A stretch of DNA of 64,000 nt from Sweltsa coloradensis (taxonomy: Eukaryota; Arthropoda; Insecta; Plecoptera; Chloroperlidae). This document shows, piece after piece, positions 22,581-35,872 of the stretch (within the stretch, counting starts at the first letter, position 1; every line of letters begins with the position of its first letter). Below the pieces are notes generated by a model that worked only from the letters and a program-made list of their open reading frames with translations, had not been told where the DNA came from and ran no database searches. Location of the stretch: assembly GCA_024449915.1 (NCBI GenBank), contig JAMZAV010000897.1:372001-436000 (forward strand). The letters run 5' to 3'. Made by a program: the position numbers and the translations under genes.

Positions 22581-23800
22581 AAATTTTGGATAAGAAATAT
22601 GCAAGTTTCTTCAAATTATCTATAACTGACAAAGTTTGACCAAACTAAATTAATGTGTACTGTTGTGTGTCCATTTATTTATTAGTTCCCGACATTTGCC
22701 TATAATTCATATATCATGCGCAACTCTTGGGCGTTCTATATCTAAAAAGTGCAATACATAACAATCAAGTCTGTTGGCAGAGTGCTCACAAACTCTCGGA
22801 GAACTTCCTCAATAGTTACGTGAGCGTCAGTGTGGTTGGTAGTAAAGTAAAAGTTGGCCTCGCTCCAGATAAAACGTCTGAAGTTTGAAACTGGAGTAAT
22901 TGTAATTCATTGACCGGGATGGAGTTCCTGTGGGATGTACAGGTGCGGCAGCGTCTCGCCGCAACCACATGGGTTGAGAATCGGAACTAATATCAATTAA
23001 AAACACGCTATCGTAGGCTACGACAAGCTTTGTTATCAGTCAGCGTCGAGGACGAGGAACGATGTGGTTTTACACGAGAACAGTTCGTAACTGGTCGGCG
23101 AGGTCTACACACAACACTTGCTACTGTCAAGACGTAATTTGTAGTTGTCAACGAAGAATAACGTATTATAATGAACCATCGAATTCAAAGTTTTTTAAAT
23201 GTGTTTTGTTTGATACATGTATCTTAAGGAACAGTGAGGACACCGCTATGAAGGCATGTGTTGTTATTCCCATATTAAGTAGAGTTTGTTTTCAATTATT
23301 AACACGATATATATTTTTTAACGCGGGGATGGGTGTAGGGGGGGGGGAGGGATTCGCTCAAAATATAATTTAATGTCTTAAGCCTAACGAAAACTCTTTT
23401 CTTATACTCTTCTAGAATATTACACATATATATTTTTGAAATGCAATTCAAATTTCAAATGTAAATAGAATTTATTTCCTGCTACACATTGTCTTTAAGT
23501 ACGTAACTTCTATCATATAAAAAATGCTTTTGGTTCAAAATTTTATGAACATATTTTGTTGTTAGATGAAGCTTTTTGGTTTATATTTATTGAAGCGTGA
23601 AATGAGAATTTTCATATTAAAAATCTTAACTGTAAAGATAAGAGTGTTCATACATCCACCCTTGGGCCTCAGAAATTACATTTGGGCCTACATGATTATA
23701 GGTATATTAATTATATGTTATATACATCGAATAATTAAAGCATTTGAAAATATGTGTCATCATAGTATTTATTTAATCCATCTTAATTACGGGATACATC
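22581..23800. other. AT-rich DNA between the two duplicates
   Basis: A 103-codon frame at 23062-23373 has no recognisable motif and ends in a G-rich run near 23340. I see no splice-bordered exon. A G-run at about 23339-23347 is low complexity. Confidence 0.4.
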
Positions 23801-23866
23801 TCAATCGGGATTGAACCCAGACCTCCTACTTGCCTGGTGGACGCCTCAAACCACTCCTCCAAAGAT
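23801..23866 (-). repeat. tRNA-derived fragment (Ser/Leu-like head)
   Basis: The minus strand reads GGAGTGGTTTGAGGCG, close to a Ser/Leu-type A box, then a B box GGGTTCAATCCCG. The anticodon arm is not well formed. Probable SINE head or tRNA pseudogene. Confidence 0.45.
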
Positions 23867-23921
23867 ACGATTACTAAAACACTTCTGAAATTTGTTGCAT
23901 TATAGATGATAAACTATGAAT

Positions 23922-24150
23922 ATAAGGAGATGATCTTAGAACTAAGTTATTTGATGGAGACGAGGTTCGGGAAAACTTATTGGCTATGTAATATGTATTG
24001 ACGTTTTAAAAATAACTTAGATTGGTTTATGAAGTGAACATACTTTGAATATACATATAACTTTTGGCAGGAATTATTTTATAAGATTCAAACTAAAGTT
24101 ATTTTTTTGTTAAACAGTGAAACTTTGGCGAGAATATGAATCATTTTTTT
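23922..24150 (+). repeat. Direct duplication, copy B
   Basis: Second copy of 22337-22580. The first 60 bp are nearly identical, and the later part carries many small indels. Confidence 0.75.
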
Positions 24151-27100
24151 TTTCAAATTTTCATTTGAACGATCTCATTTATTAAACATTTCAGTAAGCT
24201 TCAAACTATAGTTGTGTTATCTCGGCCCTAGTTTCGGCTCTACCATTTGCATCTAAATATCAACAATGACTATTCTCGTTAAGCGTAATGCTCATTGTGT
24301 AATAGCACACATACTCCATTAGCTCCATTGAAAGTTTATTTCTGATTGAAAAATACAAATATCGACAAGCGCGTTTTATCTATCACGTCATTTGCATCCG
24401 GGTCAGTGACTTTTTTCCAAACAGTAAAATAAATACTGTGGATAAAATATACAAAATATTAAAATATAATTACGGTGCTGCATTATTTTCGCTCATGTGT
24501 GTTAACAAATAAATACCGAATGATGCATTTTTCACGTTTCCATGTTATTGTAAAAAGTTTCTTCTGCAATGTAGCAATGTTATTTTAGAAATTGTGCAAT
24601 TTTTTTAACTGAAATTTTTTGTGTTGAAAGCAAAAAGAGAGTGCGATTTCAAATCATCACACGGGTTTTTATCATGATTAAAAGGAAGAAGAGACATAGG
24701 GCACAAATAAACAGCGAACAAACTGGAACTGTCTTTTGCAGGGAACACCCACTGTGCTTGCTATTCATTAGAAGTTGTTTTTGCTGGTTTTTGTGTTACT
24801 TGATAATTTGCGGAACTCGGCATTGATTTGAATGTGCGTCACATTGGTCATATCTTGATTTATCCTCTTTTAGAGGTAAAACTAATTCTACAAGCAACTC
24901 GCACTGGATTTTATCAAATGTAAATTATATTTTCTACCTCAGAACGGGGAAAGCAATAATTACATTTTGTGTTTATGAGTTGTGCCATGTTTATCAAGTA
25001 TATCACAAACGTGTTTTGCAAAAGTCCACTCCTTGGTATTTGGTGGAACAAGAATCGGTTAAAAGTTAATTACCAAAGTATATCTAGGTGCTTAAATAAA
25101 CATTCTCCCGTGGCAATTTGTTCCCAAAGTTATCTTTGACTTAATTTAGGAAAATGGTTCTTTTATATATTATTATTAACATAAATTTAAAACGCATTTT
25201 GTTCCTTCAATAATTCATCTAAAATCTAATATCGGAACACTTTTATTAAATTGTTTACTCATCTAGCCTTCATTGGCTCTCTCAGAAAATGTTTATTATT
25301 TTTACGGAATTCTTGATATTATATAGTTTTTTTCTGCGCATGTTATGAGGTAATACGCACAAATTGGCAAATCAAAGAGGTTCACATTTTGGAATAACAA
25401 GTAAATAATTTTGGAAAACCAAAGCGATGATTTTTAGTTCAATCATGGCTTAAATTCATGGTTCAATGTTTGAGTTAAGTTTTAAATGTAAATTCCGTTT
25501 GTATTGTGTGTTTTTTTACGTTTCAATTGAACGAGAAGCAACTTCATTTAGTGTTCAAATAAAGCCTCTATAGTTTAATGGACATCCAGCCCACGTGTTT
25601 ATCCCCCCCCCCCCTCCCCTACTTGACACGTGCAGAGATGCCTAGGTTTTTGTGGTGGGTTCGAGGACTAAGGTCCCTCCATTTATTTCTACACTTACAG
25701 ACAAACACATAATACATCGCACACATAATTCGCAACGTTTGGCTAATGGTAAACGAAAAAGTTCTACGCATAGGACACACAAAACCGTCACGGGTAAAAA
25801 ACTTTGGACATTGTTAAAACCATTATATAAACAGTATTTTAGTTGAAGTAGACGGTGGGGAGTTATCTTTTTAACGTGTTTGTTTTAACTGAGCATAACA
25901 CAAAAAAGCTTTTAATTAAACAAAGTGAAATAGTGTTCGCTGTACCCACTCCAACTCGGCGTACATATAGACACAATGTATTCTTCAATGCGAGGATACA
26001 ACTATGCTATGCTGGGAATTGACTATATCGGGAGTATAGTTAACGAATATAAAAACGTTCAAAATCAACAGGACAACACAATCTGTAAATAAAAATAAAT
26101 AAACGGCATATAATCAGAAGAATTGTTATAAAAACTAGATCAAGTTTCAAACACTGTTAATATGAAGCTTGACCCGGCAACCTCCACCAAAGACACCACA
26201 CAATTCATTTATATCTCGCATGTAGTATTCTGCGCCGAACCTGACAGGTCAGTTTGTACTTTTGGTTGTACACATATAGTAAATACATATATAGTACAAA
26301 GTAGTAGATACGTAGATAGTACTACATAAACTAACAGAATCTTAGGCGCATAATTTATTTATTTTCACAGCTCGTGAAATGTGAAGTGAAGATAAATCAT
26401 GGTGTATTTTAAATGCGCTACGCTCAAAGTGCTACCTTAAGATAAGTGTAGCTTGAGTGTACATGATGGTCTACTAAATGAGTATAATTCTCCTACTAAA
26501 AAAGAAGAGGAAAATGGTGTTTTAAGTTTTGTTATTATTAATAATATTTTAAAACGTTATTGTTACTCATGGGAAATAAAAGTTTCCAACTCGTAACGCA
26601 CTACTCTGTTTGCGAACATTGTTGGGTTGCTCAATTCTACACAATTTCAAATGGAAACCTGATAAATAATAAAAAATTGGTTTTCATGGGTCCTATGTCG
26701 TAACAGTCAAATCCATATGATGACGTATATTTGTCAAACTGGCACGATATTATCGACGGCCAGGCAAACACACGTTCAATTGGTTTCGGTATGGCTGTAC
26801 AACCGTGTATTCATGTTCTGCATGATTAATACGTTCAATTACTTCTCCCATGAAGCGAGTGAAACAATTATAAACTAGCACTAAAATAATACTTGTACAT
26901 GACAGTGATGGCTCATATTTTTGTTCGAAAATTTGATTAAATTATCTATTAATAAACTTCATTGAATATTCAACTTCCATTACAGAATATGATGAAATAA
27001 TAAATAAATAATGTTTACAGTTTTTCTGATTATTAATTAATAACTATGCCATCTGCTGTTGATGCTCTAGTGAAACTTTAGAAGCTGTATGTGGGTAGTT

Positions 27101-27780
27101 TTGAACTTTATTTTACCTACTCTGCTATCGGCAATAAAATATCGCAAACAATTTATTTTATTATAATTATTTATTATACTATATTACATATTACATATTA
27201 CAATTTATATTTGTATATTATTCATTATTTGCTCTAGACATGTGTAAATATATTATCTTAACACGTGTTAATTATTTAGATTAGATCCATACTAATTATA
27301 CTGATTTCATTATAGTTCTAGAGACTGTTGCAAGAAATCTCGGGAATATTTGAATAGACGATGAATAGTCAAGATTCATAAATACTGTCATTCGTGTGAA
27401 TAAAAGCTTGTTCTGCAACTACGACTGTAATAACGTAATGCTAACGATAACGACGCAATTCAAGTACGAGGTAAATTACAAGATGGCGTGGGTCTGACTG
27501 TGTGGATTGGTAATTGAAAAGCTCATGATTCAGTCTAGATAACGGTGTAGGATGGAGATATCTCAGCGAGTACTCCGAGTCTCAAATCTAAGCGGTAAAA
27601 CTTTACTCTTTTCTGCTCTGCAATGCACAGAAACGAAGAAATCTACACTAAATCAAAGTTTACCATACCGAACTCGTTTTGTTATTTCCATTCTTTACAC
27701 TTTATTTGCTGCACTCATTTCCGACGTAACCATTATTCACAGTTCTCTTCCATCTTCGTCTTATTAGCTTATGTCTTCAA
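24151..27780. other. AT-rich DNA, mostly featureless
   Basis: Apart from the tRNA-Ala-complement motif at 26172 and a C-run near 25604-25614, I find no supported gene, tRNA or element boundary in this 3.6-kb stretch. Confidence 0.5.
26172..26189 (-). other. tRNA-Ala 3'-end complement, copy 3 (one-base insertion)
   Basis: The plus strand reads ACCCGGCAACCTCCACCA, that is, the tRNA-Ala 3' end with one extra A. It is followed by AAG. Confidence 0.5.
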
Positions 27781-27826
27781 CCTTCATTATTCACTAGGCC
27801 GCTTCGCGAACGCTTTTTTTAATCGC

Positions 27827-28915
27827 GTTGATAGATGAGTTTTTTTGGTTGAAATGCTTATATTAAAGGGGCTATTAACTCAAAAAATTATTTTTTACCA
27901 CATGATCTATAGCCCATACTGCACTAAAATGACAGTTAAAAAAATTATATCTTGTAAACTGTGATTTAACACTAATTTTTTAATTTATTTGATCCAGAAA
28001 TTTGCGAAAATAGGGTGTTTTGGGAAATTTCTTAAATCGGCTTTAACCAGCTTCTTTTTTGGTTCACTAGATACTAGAGCATATAGTACCAATCTAAAAT
28101 GCCAATTTTTTCATCGTGTCTTGAAACTGTGCCCAAATATACCGTCAATAACGCAAAAATATGCATTCCAAAATCACACCCCATCTTGGTACCTAATCAA
28201 TCAGCATATTTTGATTAAACTACTTGCCCAAATTACAAAACAAAATATAGAGAATTTACAGAAAAGGCTGTCGAGTACGTCAATAATGGCCAATATTTTT
28301 TGGTATCAAAATCCTCCAAGGTCACGGGCATAAAGATCGTCCCCATGTTATTTCTTATGGGAGATTTTTGCCGATGGGACCTAGCTCGAAAAATGTCATG
28401 TTTGACAATTTTTTGGGAGGTCAAGGTGGCCCCAATAATTTTTCTGTTAATTGCTAAATTCATTACTAGTTAGCCTGAATGAAATATATTTTTTAAGTTT
28501 AGCGGTTAAATACCCCCTTTAAAACCTGTATTTCTATGAATTCTTGCTATTTTTTCAACTTTTTCTTTCAAAAGACAATACGAAATATGAGCGTTGTAGC
28601 CCTACCCATTTGGTCAGAATCGGCCCAAATATCACGAAAATATCGCATTCAAAATCGAAAAAATCATAAAAGTACGATATTCATAATATTTCTTCGATGG
28701 TACCCAAAAACGTGGCAATTCTAAGTTCAGAGATTTCGAAGGTCCTCTCCAATTTTCTTCAAGCTCGCCAATGCCGTTTGCCCCGTAGAGCGCGAACAAA
28801 AAACAGACAGAAAAAGGAAATAAAATATAGATATTTTTTATTTATTTTTTTTTATTTTTTTTTTTTTTGGGGGGGGGGGGGCAGTAAAATTGAAGTCTTC
28901 GCTTCGCTCATCCAA
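27827..28915. mobile_element. Repeat family M copy, interrupted by a TTAA-ended element
   Basis: The left end GTTGATAGATGAG (27827-27839) and the right end CTTCGCTCATCCAA (about 28900-28913) are inverted and match the family's termini. The right part carries family landmarks such as CGTGGCAATTCTAAGTTC and AGAGATTTCGAAGG. A second element occupies 27863-28522. The copy is degraded, with a T-run and a G-run at 28843-28881. Confidence 0.5.
27863..28522. mobile_element. Element with TTAA-type ends, copy 1
   Basis: The left end is TTAAAGGGGCTATTAAC and the right end, read in reverse, is TTAAAGGGGGTATTTAAC. TTAA at both borders may be a target duplication, as in piggyBac-type elements. The 660-bp interior has no transposase. 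It shares blocks such as TCCTCCAAGGTCACGGGCAT with the copy at 33407. Confidence 0.7.
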
Positions 28916-29940
28916 ATATGTTATATAATATTTCAAAAACTTTATTATAATAATTTACCAACAACAAATTATTTGAAAAAACACAGAAAAAATTAGTCTC
29001 AGAACTTAGAAACCATTGATTAGGGTGTTAGTTACTGAGGCATATATTAACATTTTGGCAGAAAGAAGTTCCAAATAATATAATGAAGAGAAATAAATCA
29101 AATCATAAGTGTTTCTCAGATTAAACTTTTCGGGCGTTGAAAAAGACTCGTTTTCGATAGGTCGTGTTGTTGATGTGTGATTGAGAGGGGTTTGTTGTAT
29201 TTCCTTAAGAATTATTTATATTATAATATATTAATGTTTTGTTTTTTATCACGTTATAGTTGCCTGTTTTTTCGCATAGAAATGAAGTTTGTGGTTTGAC
29301 TTTGCCCTGTTGTTATTTATTACCATGTACCTCTCAACAACTTACTAACTTATGAACTATACTTCTCACACAGAAACCCACGACTGACCTAAATACACAA
29401 AATGAATATTTTAATTAGATTTACCCTTCTTACGACAGCCTGCACCTTATCTTCTTCTTAGGTTCATAACCTTGAAGCAGTTTCACTACATTATGCATTC
29501 GTTGTCTCGTTTGAAAACTTTGGAACGTTGTTTGAAAGTGCTTTCAAGCTTGTTTTATAAACTCTAAAGTTTGGTTATTAAGCGCGGATATTAGAATTGT
29601 GCACGCGTCTTCAATAATTATAGCAAGTTTCCACCGTGTGCTCTTGTGTGTTACCGTATTTTATGAAATAATTCTACATTTACAAAACGGTTTAAAATGA
29701 AATTGTTGCTTGAAAAACGTACATACAAATTCACATTTTGGCACAAGGCGAAATGCGTTAATTATTTTGAAGAAATGTTGGGGGTAAATTCACTGAGTGG
29801 CTATTTCATTCATAATTGCTAGATTCTTTCTACATTAGTTATAAACCAATTTAAACTGAAATTATTTGTAGGACTAGATCCAATGATATACATAAGCTTT
29901 GCGTAACAAAACGTTGGACGCTCACTCCTATCCTTCCCCC
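28916..29940. other. AT-rich DNA without recognised features
   Basis: No gene, RNA or repeat border is supported here. Confidence 0.5.
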
Positions 29941-29947
29941 CGAGCGC

Positions 29948-30238
29948 TAGCGTGCCGATTAGAAGCCATCATGAAAGGGGAAAATCATTTCCCTGCCATA
30001 GATACTTCAGCTAGTTGGCAGGGTCCACTAGATACCTAACAGCTGCTAACAGCGCTAGCATAATATCTATGGACCCTGGCTAGTTGGCTAATCTGACGAT
30101 TTAAGTGCTGTGGAGTTGTGTTTGGTGTTGAGCGGATGGGCGAGCACCGCCGTCTGTATGTAAATATGCACAAATTTACGTACACTTAGACAGATGTTTT
30201 CCCCTTTCATGATGGCTCCTAATTGGCACGCTCCCCAC
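29948..30238. repeat. Nested inverted repeat
   Basis: The outer arms of about 40 bp (29948-29988 and 30198-30238) share GCGTGCC.ATTA.and AGCCATCATGAAAGGGGAAAA in inverted orientation. A second inverted pair lies inside: CAGGGTCCA at about 30019 and TGGACCCTG at about 30070, each with AGATA/TATCT next to it. The whole can form a two-tier hairpin. The element type is unknown. Confidence 0.65.
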
Positions 30239-31225
30239 GGCCATACTGAGAGTCTAGCATAGTAATTGAATGTCATTGACTAGATCTTAGCAAAACCTTT
30301 CATCACCAAGTGAAACCTGTAATGTCATACTCTCCACTCCTCGAGCCCGAGCCTACATCACTGAGCCGGCTGCCCAAGATCTAATTAGCTAAATTAAACA
30401 GCGTCATGCTGATCATATTCGTTGAGCTTGCGGTTTAGCATCCGAACCCTAATTGACGTAAGTCATCTCCCTGTGGAGTTAGAGCTCTAGATAGGGCACT
30501 GTTGCATAACCACCCTCATGATTCATGTCACTGATTGGCTGCAGCTTTGCAAGAAGCCGTCTTCCTCCTTTGTGCCCCATTCCTGACTCATCGAGCAGCA
30601 ACACCAGCTAATGATACAGTTTTTTACTCTTATGAGCTTCCCTATTCGCATATCTACAAGATAATTAACATATTCCCCTCCGAGTATGAACACTGACAAA
30701 GGTTTTCATTTGAAAACGTGAAGATGATTTCGAACGTTTTACTAAGTTCTTACTACGAACAACACCACGAGGGTCACGGAAATGCCCGAGGCTAATCGCA
30801 CACTTTCGCGAGAAAACGGAGTTTGAGAGGTAACATACTAGAGAAAGATTTGAAAGCGGGCGCCTCGGTATTTATATGTGAATTAATAATAAGCTTTGTG
30901 TATGAAACTAAGCGACTTGTTGGAATTTGAAATACTTTCATGTTTGGAGTTAAGTTAAACTTGCGACGTTGGACAATACTAAGCCCGTATAGCACATTGT
31001 GCGAACTGGTGGCTCCACTAAGAGTATGCGCATAACTGAAGATTATTTAAGCTTGCTAGTCGGAACGGAAAAGATGAATTCGGATTTTTTCAATTCTCGT
31101 TGGATTGGAAAAGACAACCCGAGTGGTGACGCCTATTTCAATTGAAAAGAACAAAAAATACAAATAAATGTCATTTGAACCGTTTAAAAAAGAGAGTACA
31201 AAATTCCGATATCTGGTAAGACACT
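30239..31225. other. Unremarkable DNA
   Basis: Somewhat less AT-rich up to about 30640, but without splice-bordered frames or repeats I can define. Confidence 0.4.
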
Positions 31226-31340
31226 GTTTGCTCGTCGATGTAGTCTGTGCTGACAGAGTGGGTTTTAGTCTGCTTACAAAATTAAAGTTTCCAATTGAAA
31301 ATCAGTTGTGGCTGAGTGAAAGAGCCAAGTCTAAATACAA
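31226..31340 (+). repeat. SINE-like repeat S, copy 4
   Basis: Contains TTTGCTCGTCGATGTAGTCT, GACAGAGTGGGTTTTAGTCT, GAAAATCAGTT and AAGTCTAAATA in the family order. Confidence 0.65.
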
Positions 31341-33346
31341 TTACTATTTTAAAATTATTTAGAACCAGTTATGTTGATAGAATGATAATCAGCTTGGAGT
31401 TTTATGTGTTGGGATAGGATCGAACAGCGTTTACCTTCGTAAAGTGAAGGAAGCTGACAAATATGATAATTAAAAGTAATATGACGTAATACAGAACCAA
31501 AAAATGTTTCGCGGGAAATGGAAGATGTCTTAATCAACAGAGAAAAAGTGAAAGAAAACATATTGTTTTGAAAAACATTCACGTGATGACTGATAACTAT
31601 AAAATAGAATAACCTGTATCTTAGTCGTAACAACTTAATGACTGGTATTTAAATTGGTTGCATTGATTGTGGTTCGGGCATTGGCAAGATCGTTGTTAGT
31701 AAAGAGTTCGGTGTGGTTGACATTTTCAACATTCGGTTCAGTTCACGGTTTAAACTTACCTGCTTAGCTCAATGTCCTAGCGGCTTAAGAAATCCGTTCT
31801 CTAGAGCTCATTAAACTTAAACGCAAGTTACAAGAAAAAAATACCCCAGGCACTCATCAAAAACCTTGTTAGGGTAATGCATTTTTTTACTTTGTTAGAT
31901 TGTTTTATAATTCTTTGTCAACAAAATCTTAAAACTTTTAAAATTGACTTTGGTCTAACTTTGTATTTCTTCAGGGTTGATAAAAGTTGGAACTGTATAA
32001 TTAGATGGTACTTAAAAATAAATTTAGACTTAATCGGATCGGAACTTTATTGAACTAATAAAAATGTGCTCATCATAGAATGTCACGCTTAACTCCAGAA
32101 AAGTATCATAAGGTATTCTTCGTACTTGTTTACATTTGTTTACATTCACTTCAAGCAAAGAAAGTACATTATTTGACTAAAGGCCCAATTGCTACAGATA
32201 AGCGTGTTTGTAAACCATTTGTAAGTGCCATGGTAAGAATCCGAGTGTATGCGGACAAGTTGGAAAGCATGTCCTATTGTCCTTCTTTCTTTCTTTCGTC
32301 TTTTTAATCAGTTTTTAACTGAACAGGACAGACGTTAATAAATAAATGGAATGCCTGTAGGATTCAACCACAGCAGTTTATCCAAAGCAATTAATTATAT
32401 ACTTATACACAAGCATTAAAACGTTTTCACATTTCGGTTTATTATATTATTTATCTTATTTAGTTTCCTGAAAGTATTTTATTCATTAGATTTTTCTTTG
32501 GAAAACTACATACTGCACTTATTAGATTACTTCATTTTGTAAAATATTTTGTGTTTTTATTCTGACAAGTTAAACAATTATACAAGTACAGGTTGAATAC
32601 AAGTAAATGTTAAACAAAGACAACCAGTGAAGATTATGTCACCGTATTTACAACAATTTTTAACAATATCGCAATAATTATAATTATAATTATAATAATA
32701 AACAATAACATAGTGAATAAGATAAACTTCAGTGATCAAAATATAACTAATCAGATACGTAGGCCTACGTAACAAAACAATATTTTCAGATCTTTGAATA
32801 AGGCCTTGTAATTAAACTAAATAAATACACATACATAAACAGAATTGCCCCTTCATAGTAACAACTAATTGTGAGTTCCCGACTTAACGTTAGAACCACG
32901 CACTTCATAGAACCGCGTTGAACACACCGAGCAGATGTATCCTCACTCTCTCCTGGATGTTGTTGTAAAATCACCTCAAAGGCAACCCTCGCGCAAACAA
33001 CTTCACACACGACAAATATTATTGTCGGCGGTTAGCACACAACTCTGCCTAACAAGCAAACATCGCATAAATAAATTACGCAAGTCTAAAATATATCAAG
33101 TAGTTCTTGACTTTGCCATTTAGGGTAGCGACGCACACGTTTCGACTCTAATTGAGGACGTCATTCTCCGCCCTCAAGAAACACTTGACTCTGAACTGAA
33201 CATTTAGGTTTACCAAGTCACATACTGTAACCATGGACTTAAATCTTTCTAAACAACATTCGATTTCAAATTAATACTGGGAGAAAACAAAGAGAATTAC
33301 CCTTCAAATGAGGCATTATTTAGTTTCGGTTGATTTTTAATGATTT
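31341..33346. other. AT-rich DNA; one possible retroposon tail
   Basis: GACAGACGTTAATAAATAAAT near 32325-32346 resembles a stretch near 42820-42845 and may be a LINE or SINE 3' tail. AT-microsatellite-like DNA lies at 32676-32700. Nothing else is supported. Confidence 0.4.
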
Positions 33347-33363
33347 TGGTGGAGGTGCCGGGT
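33347..33363 (+). other. tRNA-Ala 3'-end complement, copy 4
   Basis: An exact TGGTGGAGGTGCCGGGT, preceded by GATTT and followed by unrelated sequence. It lies 43 bp before a TTAA-type element. Confidence 0.6.
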
Positions 33364-33406
33364 CAAATACCCCAATGTATTTTTAACCATTTCTTTGTTG
33401 CTATTT

Positions 33407-34034
33407 TAAAGGGGCTGTCCAAAAAAATACATTTTTACCACACAATCTAGAGCATAAAACTACACTAAAATGATACCTAAAAAATTACAACTTGTGCCTC
33501 TTGAAATTACACGATTTTTTTTTAACTTTTTCATCCTGAAATTATAAAAAAATTAGCGTTTTGTCGAATTTCTTAAACCGTCTTCAACCTACATATTTTT
33601 TTTGTTTCAAATATATACTAGAGCAATCTAAAATGGTAATTTAGAAAATTGAGTCTCAAAACTGTGCACAAATACACACGCGTACATGCAAAAATATGCT
33701 TTCCGAAATTACACCCCTTCTTAACAATCAGGATAATTTGACCAAGCCACTTGTTCCAATAAAAAAAGAGGATTAACGGAAAAGGTAGTTGAGTACACCA
33801 ATATTTTGTTGGTTTTAAATCCTCCAAGGTCACGGGGCATAAGGATCATCTCCGTTATTTCATACGGGAGATTTTTGCCGTTGGACTTAGCTTGAAAATT
33901 ACCAAATTTGTCAATTTTATTTTCTGGTCTGGGTGGAACCAATATTGTTTTGTTCTTTATAAATTCATAACTAGTTAGCCCGTATGAAATATATTGTACG
34001 AGTTTAGCGGGTTAATAACTTAATACCCCCTGAA
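33407..34034. mobile_element. Element with TTAA-type ends, copy 2
   Basis: Begins TTAAAGGGGCTGTCC and ends, in reverse reading, TTCAGGGGGTATTAA, so the right TTAA has mutated. It shares with copy 1 the order ACCACA, CATCCTCCAAGGTCACG-type block, GGGAGATTTTTGCCG and AACTAGTTAGCC. Non-coding. Confidence 0.65.
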
Positions 34035-34831
34035 TGGAGCGCTTAGACCTACGATATGCGACATTATGTGAGGGTTATATAATTTAGTGTTGAACATAGA
34101 GTGAATAAATGTAGCTTTTATATGTATTTACTTAAATTTTAGCAATAAGCAATAGCAATAAGTTAAAGCAGGGAACGCAGACATCAAATATTACAAAATC
34201 CCAGGCGGGATTCTAGAAAACTAAGTAGAATCGGACTTTTAAACCACACACCGGAGCATATTACATTTAGCGTGTTAAACCCCCTCTTTCCCTAAGGCTT
34301 TGATCGCAATATAGAGGGACCTGTCGATTCTTGGACTCGCGTATAAAAGACAATACGACAATATAGCACTATGAAGCTACTTGTCAAATGTCACCTTCAA
34401 CTGTATGAGAAACAAAGCTACACGACTGCTCACTCCCAGAATGTCAAACACTTGCTGTTATTGATTGTCACTCAGCAGCCGTTTCATTTTGTTTTCAACA
34501 TCGACTTCAATGAAATGTGTCAATGCAATACGTTGGATTGACTGTCGCGCGGCAGTCTTAAGAGCAGCTCTTTGATATAGTGCTCGAACATAATGTCCAG
34601 AAGGAATTCAATTCGAGATCTCTCTTTGAAAGTGGCTATAGAACACGCTGTCACCCGTTTGATGCTGACATTTAGGCGGTGAACGACGATAATTTTATTG
34701 TAGCCTACGTGTCACAAAATAAACTTTGATATTGAGAACCTTTTTCGATAAATTATTACGTTCGAACTTAATCATACAGCAACTCTTAAAAATCACTTCA
34801 GTGGATATAACTTTGTATCACAAACATCGTA
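34035..34831. other. Unremarkable DNA
   Basis: No frame, RNA gene or repeat boundary is supported. Confidence 0.4.
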
Positions 34832-34888
34832 TATAGAGTCTACCCAGTCACAGAATTGATTTTCAGTGGAACAACGATTTATTTAAAT
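34832..34888 (-). repeat. SINE-like repeat S, copy 5 (fragment)
   Basis: TATAGAGTCTACCCAGTCAC and AGAATTGATTTTCAGTGG match the 3' part of the family in reverse orientation. Confidence 0.5.
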
Positions 34889-35369
34889 AAGATCTTCTCA
34901 CCTCATTAAGTTATGAACAAAAAACATATTTTTTTTCTTTATCATAACACCAAAGCTTGTAGGTACATTAACAATGAGGTGACTTTAAAAGAATAAAGTC
35001 TATTTTAAACTACAAAACTAGAGGTAAATCTCTTGTTTTGGGCACATATTACAGAAAATGTATATTATTATGTTATTTACGACAGCAAGGTTTATGTTAT
35101 ATACCCATCATGCAGGTGGCTTAACTTTCATACGTATAATGCAGCTAACTTAGATAAAACGGATTTAGCGGAGCTTATTGTGTCTTGGATGCAAAATGAA
35201 TGAGGTATTAACTTAAAAGGTGAAATAACCTAGTGTAATGATATATTTACGAGTATTTAAATTGATAAAAAAAGTTCATTACGTATTCAAGAATTACAGC
35301 AATTTGTGAAGGCTCAGCGGCAGCATTAAAGTTAACAGCTGGATTAATTCTTCTTCTTGAGATCTCAAA

Positions 35370-35561
35370 ATGGCTGACAGTAAAATGAATAGAAAGCCGT
35401 TAATTACATGTTGTTATCAAAGAAATATCTACAAAGGGTGTCATATAAAGTATGATGAGTTTTTTTCAGATGAGGATGATAAATTTACTAACGGTGACCT
35501 GACAGTCGGCTTTGGATACTGGATGCATTATTCGGAGGAATATACCAAACATAATCTGTAA
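35370..35561 (+). CDS. Small open frame, unassigned (weak)
   Basis: A 63-codon frame starting in a good context (CAAAATGGCT) and ending TAA. The product would be acidic in the middle (EFFSDEDDKF) and Tyr/His-rich near the end, with two adjacent Cys. It has no signal peptide, membrane segment or domain I recognise. There are no clear splice borders, and it lies between repeats. The composition is more protein-like than most short frames here, but chance is a fair alternative. Confidence 0.2.
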   Translation: MADSKMNRKPLITCCYQRNIYKGCHIKYDEFFSDEDDKFTNGDLTVGFGYWMHYSEEYTKHNL

Positions 35562-35787
35562 TCATTAGGGTTGTTTTGTTTTAGTTAGACTGTCTAGCGA
35601 CTATTTGGAAACCTCATCTTCGCCCCAGTTACCTTTTAAGTGTGTTCAAAGCTTTAATTTTGCAAAATGTAGCAGGCTAAAAAGTAAAAAATTAAATTTC
35701 TCGTGGGGTTTCTCCAAGGGCTGTTTAACTCAATTCCTTGCATTCTTCTTAAATACTGGAGCAAACCTTGTAAAATACTTTCAGTGA

Positions 35788-35846
35788 GGATTGCCCGTTG
35801 TGGGTATCGAAGTGGGGACCTCGCAATTCGCTTGAGCCATATATAG
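35788..35846 (-). repeat. tRNA-derived fragment
   Basis: The minus strand reads TGGCTCAAGCG then, about 27 bp on, CTTCGATACCC. The same short A-to-B spacing is seen at 42921-42980, suggesting one SINE family with a shortened tRNA head. Confidence 0.4.
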
Positions 35847-35872
35847 TCAAGCGGATTAAAGGACAATACAAG

